Positions 1-5,680 of a stretch of 15,376 nt of DNA are shown piece after piece. The notes beneath the pieces were generated by a model. The model searched no databases. It was not told where the DNA came from and saw only the letters and a list, made by a program, of their open reading frames with translations. The stretch is from Treponema sp. (GTDB taxonomy: Bacteria > Spirochaetota > Spirochaetia > Treponematales > Breznakiellaceae). Location of the stretch: contig WRAL01000009.1 in the NCBI GenBank assembly GCA_009780285.1, positions 1-15,376 on the forward strand. The letters are read 5' to 3'. The position numbers were made by a program, and so were the translations under genes. The number at the start of each line of letters is the position of its first letter. The first letter of the stretch is position 1.

Positions 1-138
1 GACGCGATCGATCCGGACGGCGCTCCGGCGGAGGATTCCGGCGAGCGCGACCGTGGCGACAGAGATCGCGGCGACCGGGATCGCGGCCGAGGCGGTTACG
101 GCTCGCGCGACAGGGATCGGGATCGCGGGCGGCGGTAG
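1..138 (+). CDS. C-terminal end of a truncated gene with an Arg/Asp/Gly-rich tail
   Basis: Frame 1 is open from the first base to a TAG at 136-138 and encodes 45 residues, so this is the 3' end of a gene that begins outside the window. The first part is acidic and Pro/Ala-rich. From about residue 15 it becomes a low-complexity tail of RDRG, GDRD and RGRGG units. Tails of this kind occur on RNA-binding proteins such as DEAD-box helicases and RNA chaperones, but no folded domain is visible here, so the protein cannot be named. Part of the DNA (about 95-145) resembles non-coding repeat DNA at 3762-3774 and 6935-6960, so the tail may have been shaped by repeat sequence. The frame is fairly certain because the codon repeats are regular; the function is unknown. 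Confidence 0.55.
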   Translation, partial: DAIDPDGAPAEDSGERDRGDRDRGDRDRGRGGYGSRDRDRDRGRR

Positions 139-149
139 AGGAGGAGGGC

Positions 150-238
150 GGGGGGCAAGCCCCCCTCGCTCCGAAGCCTGCGGCTTCTGCGCTACCCCCC
201 GAGCGGGGGCGCTGCCCCCGCAACGCCCCCGCCTTTGT
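150..238. repeat. Dispersed palindromic repeat, copy 1
   Basis: Non-coding GC-rich stretch between the first gene and the antitoxin. It holds three perfect hairpins: 150-156 with 159-165 (G6C/GC6), 173-178 with 182-187, and 203-210 with 214-221. It ends in an AACGCCCCCGCCTTT-type block (222-236) also seen at 3922-3935 and, in part, at 5568-5580. The order of GGGGCAAGCCCC hairpin, filler and CGCTGCCCC hairpin matches the copy at 3790-3948, which marks it as one repeat family rather than chance palindromes. Confidence 0.6.
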
Positions 239-260
239 TCCCGTGAAACAGGAGAAAGCA

Positions 261-455
261 ATGGAAGCTCGCGCTGTTTTGTTACAGGAAATAGAGACCC
301 TTCCGGCGGCTTGCCTGGATGACGTAATAGATTTTGTCTCTTGGATAAAACAACGAAGGCTATCGCAAATACCTGAAACCATGCTGCTCAGCGAAAGCGC
401 CTTGTCAAAAGATTGGAATGCCCCCGAAGAGGACGAGGCGTGGGCAGCTTTGTAA
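261..455 (+). CDS. DUF2281-type antitoxin (partner of a MazF/PemK toxin)
   Basis: A 64-residue acidic protein. The N-terminal half (LLQEIETLP, then DDVIDFVSWIKQRR) and the C-terminal ending (SALSKDWNAPEEDEAW) match the layout I know for DUF2281 antitoxins, which have an N-terminal helix-rich part and a conserved Ser-x-Leu-x-x-Asp-Trp-x-x-Pro-Glu-Glu-Asp-Glu-Ala-Trp tail that binds the toxin. I chose the ATG at 261 because AGGAG at 250-254 sits 6 bases before it; a GTG at 243 is in frame but upstream of that site. The next reading frame, a MazF-like toxin, overlaps its end by 16 bases, as is usual in such pairs. That toxin is truncated, so the antitoxin may be an orphan. Its role would be to bind and block an mRNA-cutting toxin and to repress its own promoter. 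Confidence 0.75.
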   Translation: MEARAVLLQEIETLPAACLDDVIDFVSWIKQRRLSQIPETMLLSESALSKDWNAPEEDEAWAAL

Positions 456-541
456 AAGGCGACGTGGTTGTTATCCCCTTTCCGTTTACCGAGCCTGGTT
501 GCCATCGCGTTAAAAGGAGGATTTATGGGAATAAATCTTGA
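440..541 (+). pseudogene. mazF: MazF/PemK-type toxin, truncated after 27 codons
   Basis: A GTG at 440 overlaps the antitoxin end and opens a frame reading VGSFVKGDVVVIPFPFTEPG, then CHRVKRR. The GDVVxVPFPFT block is the hallmark first strand of MazF/PemK mRNA interferases, and KRRPALVL normally follows. Here the match stops exactly after KRR (codons 25-27, 512-520) and the frame runs into the restriction gene, stopping at TGA 539-541. The remaining ~80 residues of the toxin, including the catalytic Arg and Thr/Ser region, are absent and do not reappear downstream. The most likely history is deletion or replacement of the toxin body when the restriction-modification genes arrived. The remnant could still be translated as a 33-residue leader ahead of the endonuclease gene. 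Confidence 0.75.
512..520 (+). promoter_or_regulatory. Shine-Dalgarno of the endonuclease gene, inside the toxin remnant
   Basis: AAAAGGAGG lies 4 bases before the ATG at 525 and decides that start. It is also codons 25-27 (Lys-Arg-Arg) of the truncated MazF frame, and the toxin homology ends on it. The identical nine bases recur at 3415-3423 in the same role. Confidence 0.7.
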
Positions 542-1475
542 TAAACCACATAAATGGAAGCAGGATATTAAAGAATCAGTCGACATGTATAACGATTGGT
601 TTATGAATTTTGCCCCAGAAACTTTTAGAAGAACACGCCTCAAAACAACAGATGATGTATTAAATACACTATCAAAAACTGAATATTATAAAAATGTAAC
701 TCCGCAATTGTTGGCAAATAACCCTGAAATATTGTCAACATTGCGGATGTCTACGTGCCCCCCGATCGCTGTAGACCGTTTAATAGGACTTGCAGGAGTT
801 AATGCCAACTTAGTAAAACAATTTGAAAATAATAGAAAACCACCATTAAGGATGTCTACTGTTCAACTTGATATCGAACTTTCAAAGATTTGTACAGTTA
901 TATTGAAATTAATAGACAAAGATATTTTTCCTTGGCTATCGAATACAACCCCAATAGATGTTGCTGAAACACACCGAGCAGCTACTATTATAGCCGACAG
1001 GTTATGCGGATCTATCGCTAATCCAATTATAAGAAACGCCCAAGAAAAGAGGCAGCTTGATCTTATAAAAAAATGGCTTGAAAAGCAAGGATATAAGCAA
1101 TTAACAGGAAGTGAGAAAAGAACTCTTGATACTCTAAATCCTGGTACATTTGCTTTTCATTTTTATGTTCAAGTCAAAATGGATACTGCAATCGGTTATA
1201 TAAATATACCTGTTGATGTTGCGATTAAACCAAAAAACAAACGGCCTGTGCTTATTGAAGCAAAATCAGCAGGTGATTTTGCCAATGTAAATAAGAGGCG
1301 CAAAGAAGAGGCTCAAAAAATGTCACAATTGCGTAGTACTTATGGCGACAAAATTAATTTTATATTGTTTCTATGCGGATATTTTGATTCGGGATATTTA
1401 GGCTATGAGGCCGCAGAAGGAATTGATTGGATATGGGAACATTCTATCGACGATTTGGAATATTATGTTGTTTAA
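525..1475 (+). CDS. XamI-family type II restriction endonuclease
   Basis: A 316-residue protein that most resembles XamI-family endonucleases, whose founding member cuts GTCGAC. The recognisable stretches are the N-terminus (NLDKPHKWKQDI, then NDWFMNFAPETFRRTR) and the block LRMSTCPPIAVDRLIGLAG around residues 73-91. A PD-(D/E)xK nuclease core is visible near the C-terminus: Asp231 in PVDVAIKP, then Glu245-x-Lys247 in VLIEAKSAGD, with a likely metal-binding role. The ATG at 525 is supported by AAAAGGAGG; a TTG at 468 is in frame but would translate the toxin remnant in another frame. The stop lies 9 bases before the methyltransferase start, so the pair is co-transcribed. The gene is much more AT-rich than the antitoxin before it, which points to horizontal transfer. 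Specificity for GTCGAC is inferred from the family only. One such site (579-584) lies within this gene and another at 9920-9925. Confidence 0.75.
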   Translation: MGINLDKPHKWKQDIKESVDMYNDWFMNFAPETFRRTRLKTTDDVLNTLSKTEYYKNVTPQLLANNPEILSTLRMSTCPPIAVDRLIGLAGVNANLVKQFENNRKPPLRMSTVQLDIELSKICTVILKLIDKDIFPWLSNTTPIDVAETHRAATIIADRLCGSIANPIIRNAQEKRQLDLIKKWLEKQGYKQLTGSEKRTLDTLNPGTFAFHFYVQVKMDTAIGYINIPVDVAIKPKNKRPVLIEAKSAGDFANVNKRRKEEAQKMSQLRSTYGDKINFILFLCGYFDSGYLGYEAAEGIDWIWEHSIDDLEYYVV

Positions 1476-1484
1476 GGTTTGGTT

Positions 1485-3047
1485 ATGGATGTAAACAGTA
1501 ATATAGAATTAGAGCGTCAGCATTTACAGGATCTTCTCGATTCACAAAAAACACAAGAAGAAAGAAAGAGTCTTGGTCAGTTTCCAACACCTAAAACTCT
1601 TGCTGATTCCATCGTTAGAGCTGCGCTTGTTTACATAAATAAAAACATACGGTTCCTTGATACTTCTATTGGAACAGGCGTTTTTTTCTCATCATTACTT
1701 GATAATTTGGAGAAAAAAAATATTGTATATGCTTGTGGTTATGAAATTGATGCACATTATGCGTTTCCTTCAAAAAAATTATGGCAAAATGAAAAAATTG
1801 ATTATACTGTTGGTGATTTCCTAAATTTCATGCCGCCACAAAAGAACGAAGAAAAATTTAATATGATTATTAGCAATCCTCCGTATGTTCGTCATCATTA
1901 TATTGAAAAAAATGCAAAAAAAGAATTAAATGAATGTATAAGAAAAGCATTTGATTTATCTTTTTCGGGGTTAACAGGATTATACGGTTATTTTATGGCA
2001 CTTTCTGCTCGATGGTTACAAAAGGATGGTATTAGTGTATGGCTTGTGCCAAATGAATTTTTAGATGTTAATTATGGGATAATGATAAAAACTTTTCTTT
2101 TGTCAAAAGTAAAATTATTGCGGATACATAGATTTAACCCGTTGAAATTGCAATTTTCGGATGCATTGGTTTCATCTACTGTTTTATTTTATACAACAGG
2201 ACATTCATCCGATACTGTTTTATTTTCTACTGGAAATGATATTAATAAACCTGATGTTCAGAAATATATTTTTCATAAAAACCTTAACCCTAACGATAAA
2301 TGGTCAAACTATTTTTCTTCTCAAACAAAAACTAATAAATGTAAGGTTTCTTTAGGCGATTATTTTGTTGTTAAACGAGGTATTGCTACAGGTTCAAATA
2401 AACATTTTATATTGACTGAAGAGGCTATTGAAAAACTTGACATTCCAGATAACTATTTACTACCTATCCTTCCAAGCCCAAGATATGTTAAGGGAAATGT
2501 TATTGAAAACGGATTAAATGGTTATATTAACGGAACAAAAAAGAGATATTTACTTAATGTCACTTGTTCTGAAAGCGATTTGTATAACCTCCCCAAAAAT
2601 CTTATTTTGTATTTAAATAATATTTACAATGAGGTTAAAGATAATTATACGATACGAACCCGTTCTCCTTGGTATAAACAAGAATATCGTCCTGAATGTC
2701 CTTTTTTAATGTCATATATGGGGCGAAAGCAAAATGAACCTTTTAGATTGTTCCTTAATAAAACAAATGCTACGGTGCCTAATGTATATTTGATGCTTTA
2801 TCCAAAATTTAACTGGCACAAAGCAGAAGCACAAAATAGTGGATTTTTAGAAAATCTACATAATAGATTACAAAGTATTGATTCTGAAACTCTTGTTTCG
2901 TCTGGGCGTGTTTATGGAGGGGGACTCTATAAACTAGAACCTAAAGAATTAATGAGTGTTCCAATCGATGATATTTTATCAAATGATTTAATTAGTGTAA
3001 TATACAAGACTACAAATACAAATAGTCAACTTCTGCTTTTCCAATAA
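1485..3047 (+). CDS. N6-adenine DNA methyltransferase of the restriction-modification pair
   Basis: A 520-residue gamma-type N6-adenine methyltransferase that should protect host DNA from the neighbouring endonuclease. The motifs stand in the TaqI/Eco57I order: GQFPTP at residues 31-36 (variant of GQFxTP), motif I DTSIGTGVF at 59-67 for S-adenosylmethionine binding, an acidic YEIDAH after it, and catalytic motif IV NPPY at 131-134. The C-terminal half (about 280-520) has the features of a target-recognition domain: aromatic, charged, no second catalytic motif. I place the start at ATG 1485; a TTG two codons upstream is possible and the Shine-Dalgarno is weak (AAGG at 1475-1478). The gene is strongly AT-rich like the endonuclease. 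No controller (C) protein gene is present, so expression timing must rely on gene order or promoter strength. Its length fits a complete, working enzyme. Confidence 0.85.
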   Translation: MDVNSNIELERQHLQDLLDSQKTQEERKSLGQFPTPKTLADSIVRAALVYINKNIRFLDTSIGTGVFFSSLLDNLEKKNIVYACGYEIDAHYAFPSKKLWQNEKIDYTVGDFLNFMPPQKNEEKFNMIISNPPYVRHHYIEKNAKKELNECIRKAFDLSFSGLTGLYGYFMALSARWLQKDGISVWLVPNEFLDVNYGIMIKTFLLSKVKLLRIHRFNPLKLQFSDALVSSTVLFYTTGHSSDTVLFSTGNDINKPDVQKYIFHKNLNPNDKWSNYFSSQTKTNKCKVSLGDYFVVKRGIATGSNKHFILTEEAIEKLDIPDNYLLPILPSPRYVKGNVIENGLNGYINGTKKRYLLNVTCSESDLYNLPKNLILYLNNIYNEVKDNYTIRTRSPWYKQEYRPECPFLMSYMGRKQNEPFRLFLNKTNATVPNVYLMLYPKFNWHKAEAQNSGFLENLHNRLQSIDSETLVSSGRVYGGGLYKLEPKELMSVPIDDILSNDLISVIYKTTNTNSQLLLFQ

Positions 3048-3104
3048 AACTTAAAGAAACACACGGAGGCACATCGCATGACAAACGGTATACGCTTCGC
3101 TGCC

Positions 3105-3133
3105 TTGACAGCCCATGTTTCTAGGACTATGCT
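3105..3133 (+). promoter_or_regulatory. Sigma70-type promoter for hicB and the genes after it
   Basis: TTGACA at 3105-3110 and TATGCT at 3128-3133 are separated by exactly 17 bases. This is a perfect -35 and a good -10 match. Transcription would begin near 3140, about 20 bases before the hicB start. It places the hicB, broken hicA and ABM genes under their own promoter rather than that of the methyltransferase. Confidence 0.65.
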
Positions 3134-3160
3134 AAAACAAGGATGGGTTTGAAAATATAA

Positions 3161-3346
3161 TTGAAGTATACTTACCAGGAGGATGGCAAATTCCTCATAG
3201 GGCGATTGGATGAATACCCTGATTATCCGACGCAGGCGTTTGACATCAGCGAGCTTGAGGCGAACCTGCTTGAAATTTACGAAATGGTTCAACGCGGGGA
3301 ACTGAAAGCCGAAACAAAACGAGGCGTTATGGAAATCGCGGTATGA
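3161..3346 (+). CDS. hicB: HicB-family antitoxin
   Basis: A 61-residue protein beginning MKYTYQEDGKFLIGRLDEYP and continuing with DYPTQAFDISELEANLLEIY. This is the HicB N-terminal partial-RNase-H fold: a beta strand, the EDGxxxGxLxEYPD turn, the TQ(A/G) segment, then a helix with regular Leu/Glu spacing. HicB binds the HicA mRNA-cleaving toxin and usually represses the operon. There is no helix-turn-helix or ribbon-helix-helix tail, so this is the short HicB form. The start is a TTG at 3161 with only a weak, distant GGATGGG upstream, so the protein may be translated poorly or from a leaderless-like short 5' end. It overlaps the hicA start by 4 bases (ATGA). Base composition is near the host backbone, unlike the restriction genes before it. 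Confidence 0.75.
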   Translation: MKYTYQEDGKFLIGRLDEYPDYPTQAFDISELEANLLEIYEMVQRGELKAETKRGVMEIAV

Positions 3347-3441
3347 ACAGAAAGGCTTTTCTTGAAGCCTTAAAAAAGAATGGCCTGGTTTTTGCGCGTC
3401 ACGGAACCCGGCACAAAAGGAGGGCCTTATGGCCAACGTGA
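3343..3441 (+). pseudogene. hicA: HicA toxin, truncated after about 27 codons
   Basis: The ATG at 3343 overlaps the hicB stop (ATGA). The frame reads MNRKAFLEALKKNGLVFARH then GTRHKRR, which matches the start of HicA: a first helix (R-K-x-F/L-x-x-x-L-x-x-x-G) and the RHGxxH motif holding the catalytic histidine. A HicA normally continues for another 30-50 residues through a beta sheet. Here homology ends at HKRR, the frame enters the next gene's start region, and it stops at TGA 3439-3441. The catalytic His is kept but the fold cannot form, so the toxin should be inactive. The break falls on AAAAGGAGG, the same motif and the same codon numbers (25-27) as in the MazF remnant. Confidence 0.7.
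3415..3423 (+). promoter_or_regulatory. Shine-Dalgarno of the ABM gene, inside the hicA remnant
   Basis: AAAAGGAGG stands 5 bases before the ATG at 3429. It is read in frame as Lys-Arg-Arg at the end of the HicA homology. It is identical in bases, codon frame and codon number to the site at 512-520. Confidence 0.7.
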
Positions 3442-3728
3442 TTTTTTTTGTTTCCTACAAGCTAAAGAAAGGGGCTTCCGCGCAGGATTTTCTGCTCGCG
3501 GCGGAGAAGCTCAACGAGGGTTACATGTCCAAGCAAAAGGGCTTTATCTCGTGGCAGCAGGTTGTCGATGGCGAGACCTGGGCGGATATGATAACCTTTG
3601 AGACGATGGCCGACGCGAAAAGGGTCGAGGAAAACGACATCCCGAACGAGCTGGCCCTGCGCTTTTACTCTTTCATCAATTTGAATAGCTGCAAGACGCA
3701 CTTTTTCACGATCGAGAAGAGCTACTAA
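3429..3728 (+). CDS. Antibiotic biosynthesis monooxygenase (ABM) family small protein
   Basis: A 99-residue protein with the dimeric alpha/beta-barrel pattern of ABM-type proteins: strand one VIFFVSYKLKKG, a helix with FLLAAEKLNEGY, strand SKQKGFISWQQVVDGETWADM, then FETMADAKRVEE, and a C-terminal strand SCKTHFFTIEKSY. Proteins of this size and ending are common in anaerobes as stand-alone copies annotated as ABM or putative quinol monooxygenase. Their true substrate is generally unknown, and a cofactor-free oxidative role is not certain. The start is fixed by AAAAGGAGG five bases upstream. The gene overlaps the broken hicA frame and is probably transcribed from the promoter at 3105-3133. Base composition is host-like. 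I see no link to antibiotic synthesis in the neighbourhood. Confidence 0.8.
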   Translation: MANVIFFVSYKLKKGASAQDFLLAAEKLNEGYMSKQKGFISWQQVVDGETWADMITFETMADAKRVEENDIPNELALRFYSFINLNSCKTHFFTIEKSY

Positions 3729-3789
3729 ATTTGGGGCCTTTGCGCAAAGCTGCGCAAAGAGTTACGGCTCGCGGACTTTTTTTGCGGTG

Positions 3790-4033
3790 GGGGCAAGCCC
3801 CCTCGAAGCAGCCTTACTCCAACCACTGCGTGGAGTTTTGGCGGAGCCAAAACTCCGAGGCCAATGCGCCGTAGGCGCATTGGCCCGCCTTCGGCCCGGA
3901 GCAAGTCTTACGCTGCCCCGTAACGCCCCGCCTTTATTTCCGCGCATCATTCCCTGAAGCTTTGGCTACGCCAAAACTTCGAGGCCAATCCGCCCTCGGC
4001 GGATTGGCCTCGAAACGCCCCCGCGTTTTTTTT
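3790..4033. repeat. Dispersed palindromic repeat, copy 2 (two units)
   Basis: The 402-base gap between the ABM gene and the next gene is mostly repeat. An 8-bp hairpin (3738-3745 with 3752-3759) precedes it, and the motif CTTTGCGCAAAGCTGCGC there recurs at 5405-5422. Unit A runs from GGGGGCAAGCCCCC (3790-3803) through hairpins 3832-3842/3846-3856 (11 bp) and 3859-3870/3874-3885 (12 bp). Unit B (about 3949-4033) has hairpins 3956-3966/3970-3980 (one mismatch) and 3981-3994/3998-4011 (14 bp, perfect). Unit B aligns almost base for base with 5501-5585. The arms of successive hairpins are related to each other, so the element is built from one repeated palindrome type. Confidence 0.75.
4013..4033 (+). 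terminator. Possible Rho-independent terminator at the end of repeat copy 2
   Basis: AAACGC at 4013-4018 pairs with GCGTTT at 4023-4028 across a CCCC loop, followed at once by TTTTT (4029-4033). The 14-bp hairpin at 3981-4011 just before it would add stability. It would end the hicB-ABM transcript before the next gene. The stem is short, so this is moderate evidence. Confidence 0.45.
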
Positions 4034-4054
4034 CTGAAAGTTCTCTCGCTGCAC

Positions 4055-4083
4055 TTGACAAGAACATCAGGATGGGCCATGAT
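4055..4083 (+). promoter_or_regulatory. Possible promoter of the uncharacterised gene at 4131
   Basis: TTGACA at 4055-4060 is followed after 17 bases by CATGAT at 4078-4083 (4 of 6 to consensus). It lies just after the terminator-like end of the repeat and about 48 bases before the gene start, where a promoter is expected. Confidence 0.4.
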
Positions 4084-4130
4084 TATAGCTATGAGGGACG
4101 GGGAATAAAGTAAATAAAAGGAGCGGAAAA

Positions 4131-5237
4131 ATGAGCGCACATCAAGTAACGCTGAAACCAATCAGCGAAGTAGCCAAATATAAGAGAAATTTGATTCCAG
4201 CAAATATACCTGAAATATATGCCTTAAAACCCATATTTAAAAAAATTGCAAGCGAGGAAAACATACGAAACGGTGTACTTGCCTTTAGATCGTTTGTTTA
4301 TTTGTTTTGCGATCGTTTAATTACGGACGGGCATTTATACGCCAAGCCGCCAAAGAAGCCAAGCGGCATGACGGACTATTCTTTTATGCATGATATTACA
4401 AACCTGTTAGTTGACATAGGTTATCATGGCAAATTGGCTAAAAGCGGCGATTCATTGCGGATAAATGAAATACCGTTATGTACTGCCTCGATAAATGAAA
4501 ACGGAAAAAAAGAAAGCCCTAAAATCTCCGCTTCCAGTCAAATTGAATGTTTTCGTTTTTTAACTCTCTGCGGTTTTATTTTTACTGGCATTAATTTGAA
4601 ATTAAAGACGCTAAATATTTCGAAAAATCAACCCTTAGAAGTGTTTTATCCAAATAACCCTATCTTGCTGACGGGGTTAAAAGCGCTTGCGCTTGCGGAT
4701 ATGGAACTACGAACAACAAGAAGGTATTGGAACGACCATAATCTTTTACGGTGCGATTATAGGCTAATGAAGGCAGAAAATACCGACATACTTGATGAGT
4801 TGAAAGATTTTTTGCATCCATTATCTGAAAAAGTTAAAAAATTCGCTGTAAAATTGCATCAGCGTTATATAGATATAGGGTTGACTTGCACATTAAGCAT
4901 ATTGGATGATGTCAGCTTTTCGTATGCGAAAATCAGTAAGAGCCAAAAGGAATTGTCATCGCGTGAAAAATACCAAAAAAGAGTATGGGCGTTTTCGTAT
5001 TCTATTAGAAATGGCTATTGCCTATTTGTCAGAGCAAAAAAAATAGATAAATGCGCGGATGTTATCAAAAATTTTCCGCCATCTTTACAAGAAAAAATTG
5101 CAGTTGGGTATGGCTGTTATAGGAAACTGGGGCGTAAATATTGCCAAGGCGACTGTCAGGGGATTTGCATATCTTTAGATGAATCAATACTAAGTATTAG
5201 TGAAAATATTGAAGCATGGCTTGATAATGAGGTGTAA
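4131..5237 (+). CDS. Uncharacterised protein with a C-terminal four-cysteine motif
   Basis: A 368-residue protein, probably cytoplasmic: no signal peptide or membrane segment. I do not know a function. It resembles an uncharacterised family I associate with clostridia, with an N-terminal block YKRNLIPANIPEIYALKPIF (residues 17-36), a helix-rich middle including LRCDYRLMKAENTD, and an ending rich in conserved residues. The C-terminus carries Cys329-x8-Cys338-x3-Cys342-x3-Cys346 with Gly residues between, plausibly a small zinc or iron-sulfur site, followed by ISLDESILSISENIEAWL. The start is clear: AAGGAG at 4118-4123, 7 bases before the ATG. The gene is AT-rich and AAA/ATA-rich, unlike the GC-rich DNA on both sides. 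It is flanked by repeat copies 2 and 3 and the foldback element, which suggests a single-gene insertion. Confidence 0.75.
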   Translation: MSAHQVTLKPISEVAKYKRNLIPANIPEIYALKPIFKKIASEENIRNGVLAFRSFVYLFCDRLITDGHLYAKPPKKPSGMTDYSFMHDITNLLVDIGYHGKLAKSGDSLRINEIPLCTASINENGKKESPKISASSQIECFRFLTLCGFIFTGINLKLKTLNISKNQPLEVFYPNNPILLTGLKALALADMELRTTRRYWNDHNLLRCDYRLMKAENTDILDELKDFLHPLSEKVKKFAVKLHQRYIDIGLTCTLSILDDVSFSYAKISKSQKELSSREKYQKRVWAFSYSIRNGYCLFVRAKKIDKCADVIKNFPPSLQEKIAVGYGCYRKLGRKYCQGDCQGICISLDESILSISENIEAWLDNEV

Positions 5238-5266
5238 ACATTGATGTACGCCGCCCGAAGACGGCT

Positions 5267-5372
5267 AGTGTTCTGGAATATTCAAATGACGGTATGCAGG
5301 TTGAGGTAATTCCTTGCACGGCAAGGAATTACCGAACGCTGCGATTTAGCAAACCGAGTATTCCGGAACACT
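5267..5372 (+). repeat. 106-base nested foldback element
   Basis: Two inverted repeats are nested. The inner one is perfect: 13 bp, 5305-5317 with 5321-5333, around an ACG loop. The outer one is 17 bp, 5267-5283 with 5356-5372. Its only two deviations are T opposite G, which pair as G-U in plus-strand RNA but would be A-C mismatches on the other strand. Between them, 5295-5302 and 5335-5343 can also pair with one bulge. The whole forms one long hairpin 30 bases after the stop of the uncharacterised gene. There is no T-run, so it is not a standard terminator. It is unrelated in sequence to the GC-rich repeat family nearby. Possible identities are a mobile palindromic element relic or a structured 3' RNA. 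Confidence 0.65.
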
Positions 5373-5402
5373 TGGCTACAAAAAACCGCGGTCGGGCTTA
5401 CG

Positions 5403-5585
5403 CCCTTTGCGCAAAGCTGCGCGCGGATGAAGAAGGCGCGAAGGCTTTAGCCAGAGCGGGGACGCTGCCCCTGCAGCGTCCCCGCCTGTATTCCCGCGCA
5501 TCGTTCTCTGAAGTTTTGGTTCAGCCAAAACTTCAGAGGCCAAGCCGCCTTCGGCGGATTGGCCTCGTAACGCCCCGCGCTTATT
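5403..5585. repeat. Dispersed palindromic repeat, copy 3
   Basis: It begins with CCTTTGCGCAAAGCTGCGC, also found at 3737-3755, and has three hairpins: 5456-5468/5473-5485 (13 bp), 5508-5519/5525-5536 (12 bp) and 5536-5549/5553-5566 (14 bp with one G-T). The stretch 5501-5585 is the counterpart of 3949-4033. Together with the foldback element it fills the 443-base gap before the lipoprotein gene, where I see no other gene. Confidence 0.75.
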
Positions 5586-5632
5586 TACGTGCGTGGCCCT
5601 TTTGGGGTTCTTCACTCCCCGCATTTTTTCCA

Positions 5633-5661
5633 TTGATTTTTTCCGCTGGATTCGCTAGAAT
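5633..5661 (+). promoter_or_regulatory. Sigma70-type promoter of the aspartyl-protease lipoprotein gene
   Basis: TTGATT at 5633-5638 and TAGAAT at 5656-5661 are 17 bases apart. The transcript would start about 13 bases before the ATG at 5681, giving a very short leader that just includes the GAGGAG Shine-Dalgarno at 5671-5676. Confidence 0.65.
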
Positions 5662-5680
5662 CGGCCCAGTGAGGAGTTCG

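Noticed and set aside
53..322. 89-codon plus-strand frame across the first gene end and repeat copy 1
   Set aside because: It runs out of frame through the RD-rich coding tail, then the palindromes, then the antitoxin gene. The translation is Ala/Gly/Arg-rich with no domain.
3078..3152. A 24-codon frame after ACGGAGG, between the methyltransferase and hicB
   Set aside because: It has a good ribosome binding site but matches nothing I know and contains the hicB promoter, so it is more likely spurious or a remnant.
3380..3701. Frames overlapping the ABM gene on both strands (3380-3601 plus, 3462-3701 minus)
   Set aside because: The ABM frame has a family match and an ideal ribosome binding site; the others do not.
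5267..5372. Integron attC site
   Set aside because: The size and imperfect palindrome fit, but an attC site needs AAC toward the left end and GTT toward the right. Here the arms carry GTT on the left and AAC on the right, and no integrase or array is present.
5294..5680. N-terminal extension of the lipoprotein from an ATG at 5294
   Set aside because: It would translate the foldback and repeat copy 3. The promoter at 5633, the Shine-Dalgarno at 5671 and a clean signal peptide all point to 5681.
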